NCBI GenBank assembly: GCA_937960795.1
Contig: CALGPA010000098.1
Coordinates: 1-47,147 of the forward strand
DNA from: an uncultured bacterium
GTDB taxonomy: Bacteria > Cloacimonadota > Cloacimonadia > Cloacimonadales > Cloacimonadaceae
DNA: 47,147 nucleotides
Direction: 5' to 3'
The notes under the pieces: generated by a model
The model's input: only the letters and a program-made list of their open reading frames with translations
What the model was told of the DNA's origin: nothing
Databases searched by the model: none
Shown: one piece after another, positions 1 to 6,418 of the stretch
How positions within the stretch are numbered: position 1 is the first letter of the stretch
Layout of the letters: each line of letters begins with the position of its first letter
Translations under genes and position numbers: made by a program

Positions 1-46
1 CTCACCGCTGTAGAGTGCAAGGGATGAGAAGATAAGGACTTACGCG
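1..46 (-). repeat. Dispersed palindromic repeat, copy D (cut by window start)
   Basis: Read on the minus strand, this segment matches the left half of the element seen complete at 8334-8425 and 31415-31507. It has TAAGTCCTTA, then TTCTCA, then CCCTTGCAC, and ends at CGGTGAG where the window begins. It is closest to the 31415 copy, sharing CGCGTAAGTCCTTA. The remaining half would lie outside the window. It is intergenic, upstream of the first lipoprotein gene. Confidence 0.75.
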
Positions 47-248
47 TTTCTCCCAAAAAGTGTAAACCAAGCTCAACTATTGCCCCGGACTGGTCTCGCC
101 TGTGGGTAAAACGGGAGCCTGCTAACTATCCGGCAAGTATGTTCGGATATTGCTGTCTTCACCTGTCCCCCTTGGCATTATGCTGCGGCTCATGCTGGGT
201 GCCCTCTGATCTGAAGAATATCGTGGGACATGTAAGTTTGCTTTTTGC
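47..248. other. Intergenic region, no gene recognised; possibly structured
   Basis: About 200 bases with no convincing reading frame. Several segments can pair: TATCCG with CGGATA (around 126-155), GCAA-TAT with ATA-TTGC around the loop GTTCGG, GAGCC with GGCTC, and GTAAAC near 62 with GTTTGC near 236. This could be a small structured RNA, or flanking sequence that belongs to the repeat at 1-46. The hallmarks of tmRNA, RNase P RNA, SRP RNA and 6S RNA were looked for and not found. Confidence 0.3.
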
Positions 249-276
249 TTGACACATATCTGCCTATGGTTAATCT
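249..276 (+). promoter_or_regulatory. Promoter of the lipoprotein-ruvX-mltG operon
   Basis: A perfect -35 box TTGACA (249-254) is followed after 16 bases by TAATCT (271-276). The start codon of the first gene is at 283, about where transcription would begin, and no Shine-Dalgarno sequence precedes it. The transcript may therefore be leaderless. Confidence 0.55.
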
Positions 277-282
277 GCTCCT

Positions 283-840
283 ATGAGGAACTTTGCGCTG
301 ATATTTCTGGCGCTGATTGCGCTATGCTCCTGCGAGATCTTTGGCTTGCGGGATTCCCAGCCTCCGTCTGAAGGGGCTGTGTGGAACGACTTTGCCACAA
401 ATTGGGAGCTTACCGTGCAAAACCTCAGATTGGCATATACTGATTCCCGCAACACGGTGAGTTATAGCAGGATCTTTGCTGAAGACTTCCGTTTTCATTT
501 TGCGCCTCAGGATATCACAGATTTTAGCACTGACACATTTTGGGACAGGGCTCAGGAGCAGGATATGCTTCTGAATCTGCATTCCAGATATTCCAAGATC
601 GAGCTCAGTTTTGAGGCTCTGGAGATTAGCGACGAGATATCCGCTGATTCCGCAAAGATCTACAGGTCCTACGAGATGCGTCTTTATCCGGGTGATCCCG
701 AGGAAGAGATGCTCATCGCCAGCGGCAATCTCGAGCTGCAATTGCGCAAAGAATATGGATATTGGTATATCACGTATTGGTATGACTACCGCTCTGTCTC
801 GGATCGCACTTGGGGGAGGATGAAGCATGAAAATTCTTAA
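283..840 (+). CDS. Small lipoprotein of unknown function (first of a paralogous pair)
   Basis: Encodes 185 residues. The N-terminus is a short lipoprotein-type signal ending in LCSC, so Cys17 would be lipidated and the protein anchored in the envelope. The rest is soluble and resembles the product of the next gene: both carry a 'NL..aY...n' stretch, 'eD(F/Y)RF' and 'T(F/W)WD..QE.(D/E)M', and both end in a W-x-I-x-x-W strand. This layout suggests an NTF2/SnoaL-like fold, which is inference. It is the first gene of an operon and overlaps the next gene by 14 bases. The start at 283 has no Shine-Dalgarno sequence and lies 28 nt after a TTGACA box. The function is not recognised. Confidence 0.75.
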   Translation: MRNFALIFLALIALCSCEIFGLRDSQPPSEGAVWNDFATNWELTVQNLRLAYTDSRNTVSYSRIFAEDFRFHFAPQDITDFSTDTFWDRAQEQDMLLNLHSRYSKIELSFEALEISDEISADSAKIYRSYEMRLYPGDPEEEMLIASGNLELQLRKEYGYWYITYWYDYRSVSDRTWGRMKHENS

Positions 841-1402
841 GTTGCTTCCTCTTTGCCTAATCCTGCTGGCACTGGGCTGTCAGAATCCGTTCAGGCCAAA
901 ACTGATCGATATCTCCACTTCCGCGATATACAACCGCAGCCCCGAAGAGCTATTGCGCAATCTTGAGAAGTCCTATCGCGAGAAAAACATCAACATCTTC
1001 CGGTCACTACTTCACGAAGACTATCGTTTTGAGTTGCTCTCCAGTGAGTTCAACCAGATCGGCATCGATATGGATGGAGACGGCATCCGCGACACTTGGT
1101 GGGATTATGAGCAGGAGCTTGAGATGACGCGCAACATGTTTGAGCGGGGCTCCAGCGACGGCAGCATGCCGGTGGCGGATGTGATCGAGCTGCGGCTGCA
1201 GATTCCGCCTCAGGAGCTTTGGGAAGTGGATCCTGCCACAGGGCGGGAAAATTGGATCGTGATCCCCTGCTATTTTGACCTCATCCTCACCTACACATCA
1301 TCAAATAGCAGCTATGTGGCAAATGGCATTGCCAGATTCTATCTGGTGGAAGAATCCGGTGCCTGGAAGATCATCATCTGGAGGGATGAATCCAATCTAT
1401 GA
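827..1402 (+). CDS. Small lipoprotein of unknown function (second of a paralogous pair)
   Basis: Encodes 191 residues with a signal peptide ending LALGC, a lipobox-like site. It is related to the preceding gene product in the motifs 'NLEKSYREKN', 'HEDYRF', 'TWWDYEQELEM' and a C-terminal 'WKIIIWRDES'. It also contains DMDGDGIRDTWWD, an acidic loop that looks like a calcium-binding type D-x-D-x-D stretch and is lacking in the first copy. A good Shine-Dalgarno (GGGGGAGG, about 812-819) lies inside the end of the upstream gene. The ATG overlaps the stop of that gene, and its own stop overlaps ruvX by 4 bases, so translation is probably coupled. The function is unknown; an NTF2-like fold is suggested by inference only. 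Confidence 0.75.
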   Translation: MKILKLLPLCLILLALGCQNPFRPKLIDISTSAIYNRSPEELLRNLEKSYREKNINIFRSLLHEDYRFELLSSEFNQIGIDMDGDGIRDTWWDYEQELEMTRNMFERGSSDGSMPVADVIELRLQIPPQELWEVDPATGRENWIVIPCYFDLILTYTSSNSSYVANGIARFYLVEESGAWKIIIWRDESNL

Positions 1403-1818
1403 CAGGGCGCATCATGGCAATCGACTATGGGACAAAGCGGGTCGGGATTGCCATGACAGACCCCTTGCGCATCTTTTCCAAAGCACATAGTGTTCTGGAA
1501 AATATTGGCTTTGAAGCTCTTGCATTGCGTATCAACCAGCTTGCCGAGGAGCATCAAGTGAGCCTGATCGTGGTCGGAATGCCCTATGCCATCGATGGCA
1601 GCTTCACTCCAAAGACTGCCGAAACCAAGGATTTTCAAGAAAAACTGCAGGAAAAGACCAGTATCCGGGTAGTTTCATGTGATGAGCGCTATAGCTCATC
1701 CGAAGCTGAAGCCGAGCTGAAAAAGATGGGAAAAAGCTGGCAAGAAAGCCGCAAACTCGTCGATGCCATGGCAGCAGCGATGATTCTGAAGACATATTTG
1801 GAGACACAAACACAATGA
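1399..1818 (+). CDS. ruvX: Putative pre-16S rRNA nuclease / Holliday junction resolvase RuvX (YqgF)
   Basis: Encodes 139 residues, the normal length for the RuvX/YqgF RNase H-like family. The N-terminus has the family signature MAIDYGTKRVGIAMTD with the first catalytic Asp (Asp9). Next come VVGMP (about 53-57), the DERYSSSEAEAEL segment (about 95-107) and the C-terminal DAMAAAMIL with the last acidic residue. In characterised bacteria YqgF trims the 5' end of pre-16S rRNA, and other members resolve Holliday junctions. The start at 1399 keeps the usual 'RIxAIDYG' spacing. It overlaps both neighbours by 4 bases (ATGA), giving tight coupling with mltG, a pairing common in bacteria. Confidence 0.93.
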   Translation: MTGRIMAIDYGTKRVGIAMTDPLRIFSKAHSVLENIGFEALALRINQLAEEHQVSLIVVGMPYAIDGSFTPKTAETKDFQEKLQEKTSIRVVSCDERYSSSEAEAELKKMGKSWQESRKLVDAMAAAMILKTYLETQTQ

Positions 1819-2804
1819 CAAGATGGAACTATCTGATGATGACGCTGATCGGACTTGCTGTGATCCTCTCGGCTTTCACCGCCCATGAGGTATTCAGTTG
1901 GCGAGATTCCACCGAGCGAGCGGTGAAGGTGGAGCCGGGCGAAAGCGCAGGAATCATCGGAGTAAAGCTCGAAGAAGCAGGCATCATCTCCAGTGCATAT
2001 AGATTTCGGCTTTTGACCAAGCTCAGACGAGCAGATCGGAATCTAAAGCCCGGAACTTATATCTTTGGTGGACACACCAATCTCTGGCAGACAGTATCAA
2101 CCCTACAAGAGGGTGTTTCAGAGAACATCCGCGTCACTTTCCCGGAAGGGCTTTCCTTGTATCTGACCCTGAAGCGGATCGAGATCAGCGGATTGGCAGG
2201 ATTTGATGAGCTCTATTCCGCCGCCACCGATACTGCCGTGGTTCGCAGGCTTACAGGCATGCCGCTTGAGAGTCTGGAGGGATTTCTCTATCCCGAGACC
2301 TATCTTTTCCCGGTCAATAGTTCAGCGGAAGGTATCCTGGCGATCATGACCCAGGAGTTCTTTCGCAAAATGCAGATCAACGGGATCGATCCACATGAGA
2401 TTGAGGACTTCTATGATCGCTTGAAATTGGCATCGATAGTGGAAAAAGAAGCCGGGAGCAATTCTGAGCGGGCTAAGATCGCCGGTGTCTTCGAGCGTAG
2501 GTTGCGCATTGGGATGCCGCTGCAAAGCTGCCCCACAGTGGATTATATCCTTGAGCGTCGTGGTATCCGACGCGCCGTCTTGACTCATGCCGACACCGAG
2601 ATATCTTCTCCATATAACAGCTATCAAAATCTTGGTCTGCCGCCCACCCCGATCTCAAATCCACGGCTGGAATCCATCCTCGCTGCCTTATCTCCACAAG
2701 AGCATCGCTATCTATATTTCTTTGCAGATGGGCGGGGCGGGAATGTCTTTAGCACAAGCTTTGCGGAGCATCAGCGCCTATTGAGGCAGCAGAGGTATCG
2801 ATGA
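1815..2804 (+). CDS. mltG: Endolytic peptidoglycan transglycosylase MltG (YceG-like)
   Basis: Encodes 329 residues, typical for MltG. A single membrane helix near the N-terminus (about residues 7-24) anchors a periplasmic part. Residues about 35-95 look like the LysM-like subdomain ('PGESAGIIGVKLEEAGII', 'LKPGTYIF'). The catalytic region follows with GFLYPETYLFP, then SIVEKEAG with the catalytic glutamate pair at about 210 and 212, RLRIGMPLQSCPTVDYIL, and SSPYNSYQNLGLPPTPISNP. The enzyme cleaves nascent glycan strands and is thought to terminate their synthesis. It is the last gene of the operon that starts at 283 and overlaps ruvX by 4 bases. Confidence 0.95.
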   Translation: MTRWNYLMMTLIGLAVILSAFTAHEVFSWRDSTERAVKVEPGESAGIIGVKLEEAGIISSAYRFRLLTKLRRADRNLKPGTYIFGGHTNLWQTVSTLQEGVSENIRVTFPEGLSLYLTLKRIEISGLAGFDELYSAATDTAVVRRLTGMPLESLEGFLYPETYLFPVNSSAEGILAIMTQEFFRKMQINGIDPHEIEDFYDRLKLASIVEKEAGSNSERAKIAGVFERRLRIGMPLQSCPTVDYILERRGIRRAVLTHADTEISSPYNSYQNLGLPPTPISNPRLESILAALSPQEHRYLYFFADGRGGNVFSTSFAEHQRLLRQQRYR

Positions 2805-2851
2805 TTTATCTTGACAAATGGGTTCACAATTATCCGTTTGGGAAAAGTGAT

Positions 2852-2880
2852 TTTACACATCAAAATAGTATTCTTGAAAT
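2852..2880 (+). promoter_or_regulatory. Candidate promoter of the 2908 lipoprotein gene
   Basis: TTTACA (2852-2857) and TGAAAT (2875-2880) are separated by 17 bases, with the start codon at 2908. A second TTGACA at 2811-2816 lacks a convincing -10 box at the right distance. Confidence 0.3.
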
Positions 2881-2907
2881 CATCTACGCATTGCGTATGG
2901 AGGAAAA

Positions 2908-3465
2908 ATGAAGAAAATAGTATTTGCTCTCTTGGTGATCGGCCTGGCGCTGTCCATCTTCGGATGTGGCTCAAACAAGCCGGCTGTCAAACCCGATGGA
3001 GATCTGGTCTACCGTCCCTCATGGTGGGGCAGTCAGGATGAGCCTGAATTTGTGTTTACATATGGTCAAGGAACCAATCTGGCAGAGAATTCCTCAATGA
3101 ATTCTGCCCGGGCAAATGCCCTGCAAGAAGCCGCTCAATATGTGGAACTGGTCGTGCAAAGCATGATCAAAGACTTCGAAGAAGAAGCCGGAATCCATGA
3201 TCCTCAAGTGCTATCCCTGACCTCAAGCGTAGTGCGTGCCGTGGCAAATGCCAAGTTCTCAGGCGTCGTCACCGGAAAGGTCGAGACGCGCAGAGTCTCC
3301 GAGCAAGGCGGCTCCAGATACAAAACCTGGATGCAGCTCAAAATCCCGCGGGATCAAGTAAACAAAAACATGATGGATACCATCAGAAACGAAGAAGCGC
3401 TCTACAATCAGTTCAAAGCATCTCAAGCTTTCAAAGAGCTGGACGAGCAAACAGACAGGTATTAA
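2908..3465 (+). CDS. LPP20-like lipoprotein
   Basis: Encodes 185 residues. The signal peptide ends IFGC, so Cys20 should be lipidated. After 'PSWWGSQDEPEFVFTYG' comes 'NSARANALQEAAQYVE', the pattern of the LPP20 lipoprotein family, in which a short proline-tryptophan segment leads into a helix rich in Ala and Asn-Ala-Arg-Ala. The minus-strand gene at 39242-40276 has the same layout ('PDWVDNPSAEYN...AVGFGSS...AEDNARANLARIF') in a longer protein. ATG 2908 is preceded by a strong Shine-Dalgarno (TGGAGGAAAA). It appears to be transcribed alone, with a clear terminator downstream. The molecular function of the family is unknown. Confidence 0.8.
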   Translation: MKKIVFALLVIGLALSIFGCGSNKPAVKPDGDLVYRPSWWGSQDEPEFVFTYGQGTNLAENSSMNSARANALQEAAQYVELVVQSMIKDFEEEAGIHDPQVLSLTSSVVRAVANAKFSGVVTGKVETRRVSEQGGSRYKTWMQLKIPRDQVNKNMMDTIRNEEALYNQFKASQAFKELDEQTDRY

Positions 3466-3488
3466 GCATCCCAAAAGACCTTTGCTCT

Positions 3489-3517
3489 GACCCGTGTTTC
3501 ATCACGGGTCATTTTTC
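3489..3517 (+). terminator. Rho-independent terminator after the LPP20-like lipoprotein gene
   Basis: An 8-bp perfect stem GACCCGTG / CACGGGTC (3489-3496 and 3503-3510) with the 6-nt loop TTTCAT is followed by ATTTTTC. Confidence 0.85.
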
Positions 3518-3553
3518 TGCGCCATATCAGCGACCGCTCTTAGTAGAAATGAA

Positions 3554-3582
3554 TTGACAACTACGTATTTACCAAATATCTT
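3554..3582 (+). promoter_or_regulatory. Promoter of the add-gmhA-nuclease operon
   Basis: Perfect -35 TTGACA (3554-3559), 17-base spacer, -10 TATCTT (3577-3582). Predicted transcription start is near 3589, giving a leader of about 18 nt with AGG about 9 nt before the ATG at 3607. Confidence 0.6.
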
Positions 3583-3606
3583 GTTCAAAGAAACGAGGTT
3601 ACTATC

Positions 3607-4686
3607 ATGAAGATAAAAATGACAAAAGAACTCATACACAGATTGCCCAAGACCGATCTGCACGTGCACTTAGACGGCAGCGTTCGGATCCCGACGATCA
3701 TCGATCTGGCAAAAGAACAAGGTATCAAGCTGCCCAGCATGGATGCGGAAGAATTGCACAAACTCATCGTTTGCGGAGAACACACTAAGAGCTTGGACGA
3801 CTATCTCAGAGGATTTCACATAGTCAATGAAGTCTTGCAAAACAAAGAAGGCCTCCGCCGAGCTGCCTATGAATTGGCAGAAGACGCTGCTAAGGAGAAC
3901 GTCCGCTATATGGAAGTGCGCTATTCCCCTATCCTCCATACAAGTAAAGGCCTCAAGCTCACCGAGATCTCACAAGCTGTTATCGATGGGCTATCCAAGG
4001 GCGAGAGAGATTTTGGCATCAAGTGCGGCGTGATCATCTGCGGAATCCGGAACATGGATCCGAATACATCGCTCAAGCTCGCTGAGTTGGCAATTGCCTT
4101 CAAGAACAAGGGTGTGATCGGCTTTGATTTGGCAGGCGGCGAATACAACTACCCCGCCAAAGATCACAAAGAAGCCTTTGACCTGGCTCTGAGAAACAAC
4201 CTCAATATCACCATCCACGCCGGAGAAGCCTATGGCCCGGAATCTATCCATCAAGCCATCCACTATTGCGGAACCCACCGCATCGGTCATGGCACAAGGC
4301 TGGTGGAAGATGGCGATCTCCTAAACTATGTGAACGACCATCGCATCCCGCTGGAGATCTGTATCAAGAGTAATTTCCACACCAAGGCGGTGAAAGACAT
4401 CCAGAGCCATCCCATTGATTTCTATATCGATTATGGCCTCCGGGTGACGATCAATACGGACAATCGCACCATCAGCGACACAACCGTCACGGACGAGTAT
4501 ATGCTCGCCATCAATGAATTGGGCTTGGATTATGGCACCGTCAAGAATGTCATCCTAAACGGTTTTAAAAGCGCCTTTTTGCCCTATAAAGAGAGAGTTC
4601 GGCTGATCAATCAAACGCTCAATGAGTTTGACGAGATCGAGGAAGCAGAGCTCAAGACCAAGCTTAAAATGAAGGAAAGCCTCTGA
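3607..4686 (+). CDS. add: Adenosine deaminase
   Basis: Encodes 359 residues, a usual length for Add. It hydrolyses adenosine (and deoxyadenosine) to inosine and ammonia in the cytoplasm using one zinc ion. The metal and catalytic residues are visible: LPKTDLHVHLDGS with His19 and His21, HAGEAYGPESI (zinc His and catalytic Glu, about residues 201-205), RIGHGTRL (catalytic His), and INTDNRTISDTTVTDEY with the zinc-binding Asp. ICIKSNFHTKAV matches the family's substrate-side loop. ATG 3607 has a weak AGG upstream; a second ATG at 3619 is possible. The gene ends TGATG, so the next gene starts one base inside its stop codon. It lies in an operon with a GmhA-like isomerase and a secreted nuclease, which would suit purine nucleoside salvage or catabolism. 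Confidence 0.95.
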   Translation: MKIKMTKELIHRLPKTDLHVHLDGSVRIPTIIDLAKEQGIKLPSMDAEELHKLIVCGEHTKSLDDYLRGFHIVNEVLQNKEGLRRAAYELAEDAAKENVRYMEVRYSPILHTSKGLKLTEISQAVIDGLSKGERDFGIKCGVIICGIRNMDPNTSLKLAELAIAFKNKGVIGFDLAGGEYNYPAKDHKEAFDLALRNNLNITIHAGEAYGPESIHQAIHYCGTHRIGHGTRLVEDGDLLNYVNDHRIPLEICIKSNFHTKAVKDIQSHPIDFYIDYGLRVTINTDNRTISDTTVTDEYMLAINELGLDYGTVKNVILNGFKSAFLPYKERVRLINQTLNEFDEIEEAELKTKLKMKESL

Positions 4687-5285
4687 TGCAGAATAAGATT
4701 ATCAGCTCCTTAAGCTCCGCCATGGACGCGCTCTCAAGCTTTGTCTCAAACAAAGCAAACCTCAAAGAGATCGAGGATATTGCCCTGATCATCGCAGAGC
4801 AGTATCGCAAGAAACACAAGGTAATCATCTTTGGCAATGGGGGCAGCATGTGCGATGCCATGCACTTTGCTGAAGAGCTCACCGGACGCTTTTACAAAGA
4901 TCGGGAAGCACTCCCGGCGATCGCAATCAGCGATCCCAGCCACATCACCTGTGTGGGCAATGATTATGGCTTTGACGAGATCTTCGCTCGCGGTGTCTCC
5001 GCCTATGCCCATCCCGGAGATATTGTCATCGGTCTTTCCACGAGCGGAAACTCGCTCAATATCATCAAAGCGCTTGCCAGAGCTCAGGACTTGGGCTGCA
5101 TCACCATCGCTCTTTTGGGCGGTGATGGCGGCAAACTGGCAGGCTCCACAGACTATGAAGTGATCGTTCCGGCAAAGACCAGTGATCGCATCCAAGAGAT
5201 TCACACCATCATTCTGCACATCTTAGTTGAGATGATCGAGCACGAGCTCTTCCATCTTCCCGAACCCACAGAACACTATGCATAA
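4686..5285 (+). CDS. gmhA: SIS-domain isomerase, probable sedoheptulose-7-phosphate isomerase
   Basis: Encodes 199 residues, one SIS domain. The metal ligands of GmhA are all present: His60 and Glu64 in DAMHFAEELTGRF, and Gln170 and His178 in IQEIHTIILH, at the same 8-residue distance as in the E. coli enzyme. The phosphate-binding GNGGS and the serine-rich LSTSGNS loop are also conserved. GmhA converts sedoheptulose 7-phosphate to D-glycero-D-manno-heptose 7-phosphate for LPS or other surface heptose. No other heptose genes are seen in the window. The start overlaps the stop codon of add (TGATG), so translation is coupled; the reason for pairing it with adenosine deaminase is not clear. Confidence 0.85.
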   Translation: MQNKIISSLSSAMDALSSFVSNKANLKEIEDIALIIAEQYRKKHKVIIFGNGGSMCDAMHFAEELTGRFYKDREALPAIAISDPSHITCVGNDYGFDEIFARGVSAYAHPGDIVIGLSTSGNSLNIIKALARAQDLGCITIALLGGDGGKLAGSTDYEVIVPAKTSDRIQEIHTIILHILVEMIEHELFHLPEPTEHYA

Positions 5286-5295
5286 AGGATAAATC

Positions 5296-6333
5296 ATGAA
5301 CTATAAGAAGATATACATTCTCTCGGCTTTGTTACTCATACTCTCATTTGGATTGTGGGCAGATTATTATGCAGAAGTGGAAGATCTACAAGGCGATGAC
5401 CTGCTCTATGGGCTCAGGGATATCATCTCCACAAACACATATTCCAGTTATAACGGCGCCAAAGTGTTCCTCTTTCAGGAGCTTGACAATGACGACGGGA
5501 TGGTCGTCTGCGTCTATACCGGTGAAGAGTATTATATCGATGAAAACTATTCCGGTCAGACCAGCCCCAACACGGAGCACACCTATGCTCAAAGCTGGTT
5601 TAGTGATCCCGAATACAGCATCAAACGAGCCGACATTCACCACCTCTTCATCACGACCATGAATGTGAATTCCGCTCGTGGAAACCTGCCCTTTGGCAAT
5701 GTCGCCAGCACAGCCGCTTCCACTGTTTATTATAGCCACACACCCCTTCAAAGCTATCGTGGTAACGACAATTGGCAACGCATGGTCTTTCAGGTGAATC
5801 CTGTGTATCAAGGCAATATCGCACGTGCTATCCTATATTTTCACACTCGTTATGACGACCCGCTTGTGCAAGGCGGAGTAGACATGCTTTCCACCTTGAT
5901 TGCCTGGCACTATGCCGATCCGCCTGATAATGAAGAGCGCGCTCGAAACGATGCACTTCACGCCTTCCAAAACAACAGGAATCCCTTTGTGGATCGCCCG
6001 GAATTTGTGAATCGCGTCTGGAATCCCGAAGTTTCAGTCAGCGACGAGATCGCTAATGCCGTTCCTGAGCTTCGCATCGACAGCGTCTATCCCAATCCCT
6101 TCAGAGACGAGGTGAGGGTATCCGTGGACGCCAAGGACTCTCCAAAGCTCAGTGCCACGATCTACAACCTGCGTGGCGAGAAGATACGTGATATCAGCGG
6201 GGATTCAGCGCAGAAGTCTTTTTCTTGGGACGCTCGTGACTCTGCGGGACGTCGCCTTCCTTCCGGAGTCTATTTTATCCGCATCCAGTCTCAAAGCGCT
6301 TCTGCCACAAAGAAGCTGCTCCTCTTGAATTGA
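5296..6333 (+). CDS. Secreted endonuclease I family nuclease with T9SS sorting domain
   Basis: Encodes 345 residues. A signal peptide (residues 1-21) leads to an endonuclease I (EndA/NucM) domain. The His-Me-finger core shows NTEHTYAQSWF (metal Glu94, general-base His95), KRADIHHLF, and NVNSARGNLPFG with the metal-binding Asn, then GNIARAILYFHTRY. The usual Glu before this last block ('FEP') is replaced by FQV. From about residue 263 comes a Por-type C-terminal sorting domain: VYPNPFRDEV, an IYNLRGEKI strand, FSWDARDSAGRRLPSGVYFI, ending KKLLLLN. The protein should cross the outer membrane through a type IX system and cut DNA or RNA at the cell surface or outside. It starts 10 bases after gmhA with Shine-Dalgarno AAAGGATAAA, so it is the last gene of the operon. 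Confidence 0.9.
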   Translation: MNYKKIYILSALLLILSFGLWADYYAEVEDLQGDDLLYGLRDIISTNTYSSYNGAKVFLFQELDNDDGMVVCVYTGEEYYIDENYSGQTSPNTEHTYAQSWFSDPEYSIKRADIHHLFITTMNVNSARGNLPFGNVASTAASTVYYSHTPLQSYRGNDNWQRMVFQVNPVYQGNIARAILYFHTRYDDPLVQGGVDMLSTLIAWHYADPPDNEERARNDALHAFQNNRNPFVDRPEFVNRVWNPEVSVSDEIANAVPELRIDSVYPNPFRDEVRVSVDAKDSPKLSATIYNLRGEKIRDISGDSAQKSFSWDARDSAGRRLPSGVYFIRIQSQSASATKKLLLLN

Positions 6334-6358
6334 AGGATCCCGGCAAAAGATCTGATTA

Positions 6359-6383
6359 GGGAACAAATATTGCTCCCCGTTTT
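6359..6383 (+). terminator. Possible weak terminator after the nuclease gene
   Basis: GGGA-CAA pairs with TTG-TCCC across an A/C mismatch (6359-6366 with 6370-6377), followed by CCGTTTTG. It is short and imperfect, so only tentative. A TATAAG at 6389-6394 just downstream may be the -10 box of the next gene, but no good -35 is visible. Confidence 0.35.
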
Positions 6384-6418
6384 GATAGTATAAGCTTTAT
6401 CCTCAGAGGAGGTGAATT

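Noticed and set aside
47..248. 6S RNA, tmRNA, SRP RNA or RNase P RNA
   Set aside because: None of the conserved cores was found on either strand (for example GGAAGGAAGCAGC of SRP, or the GAAAGTCC core of RNase P). Pairing is only local.
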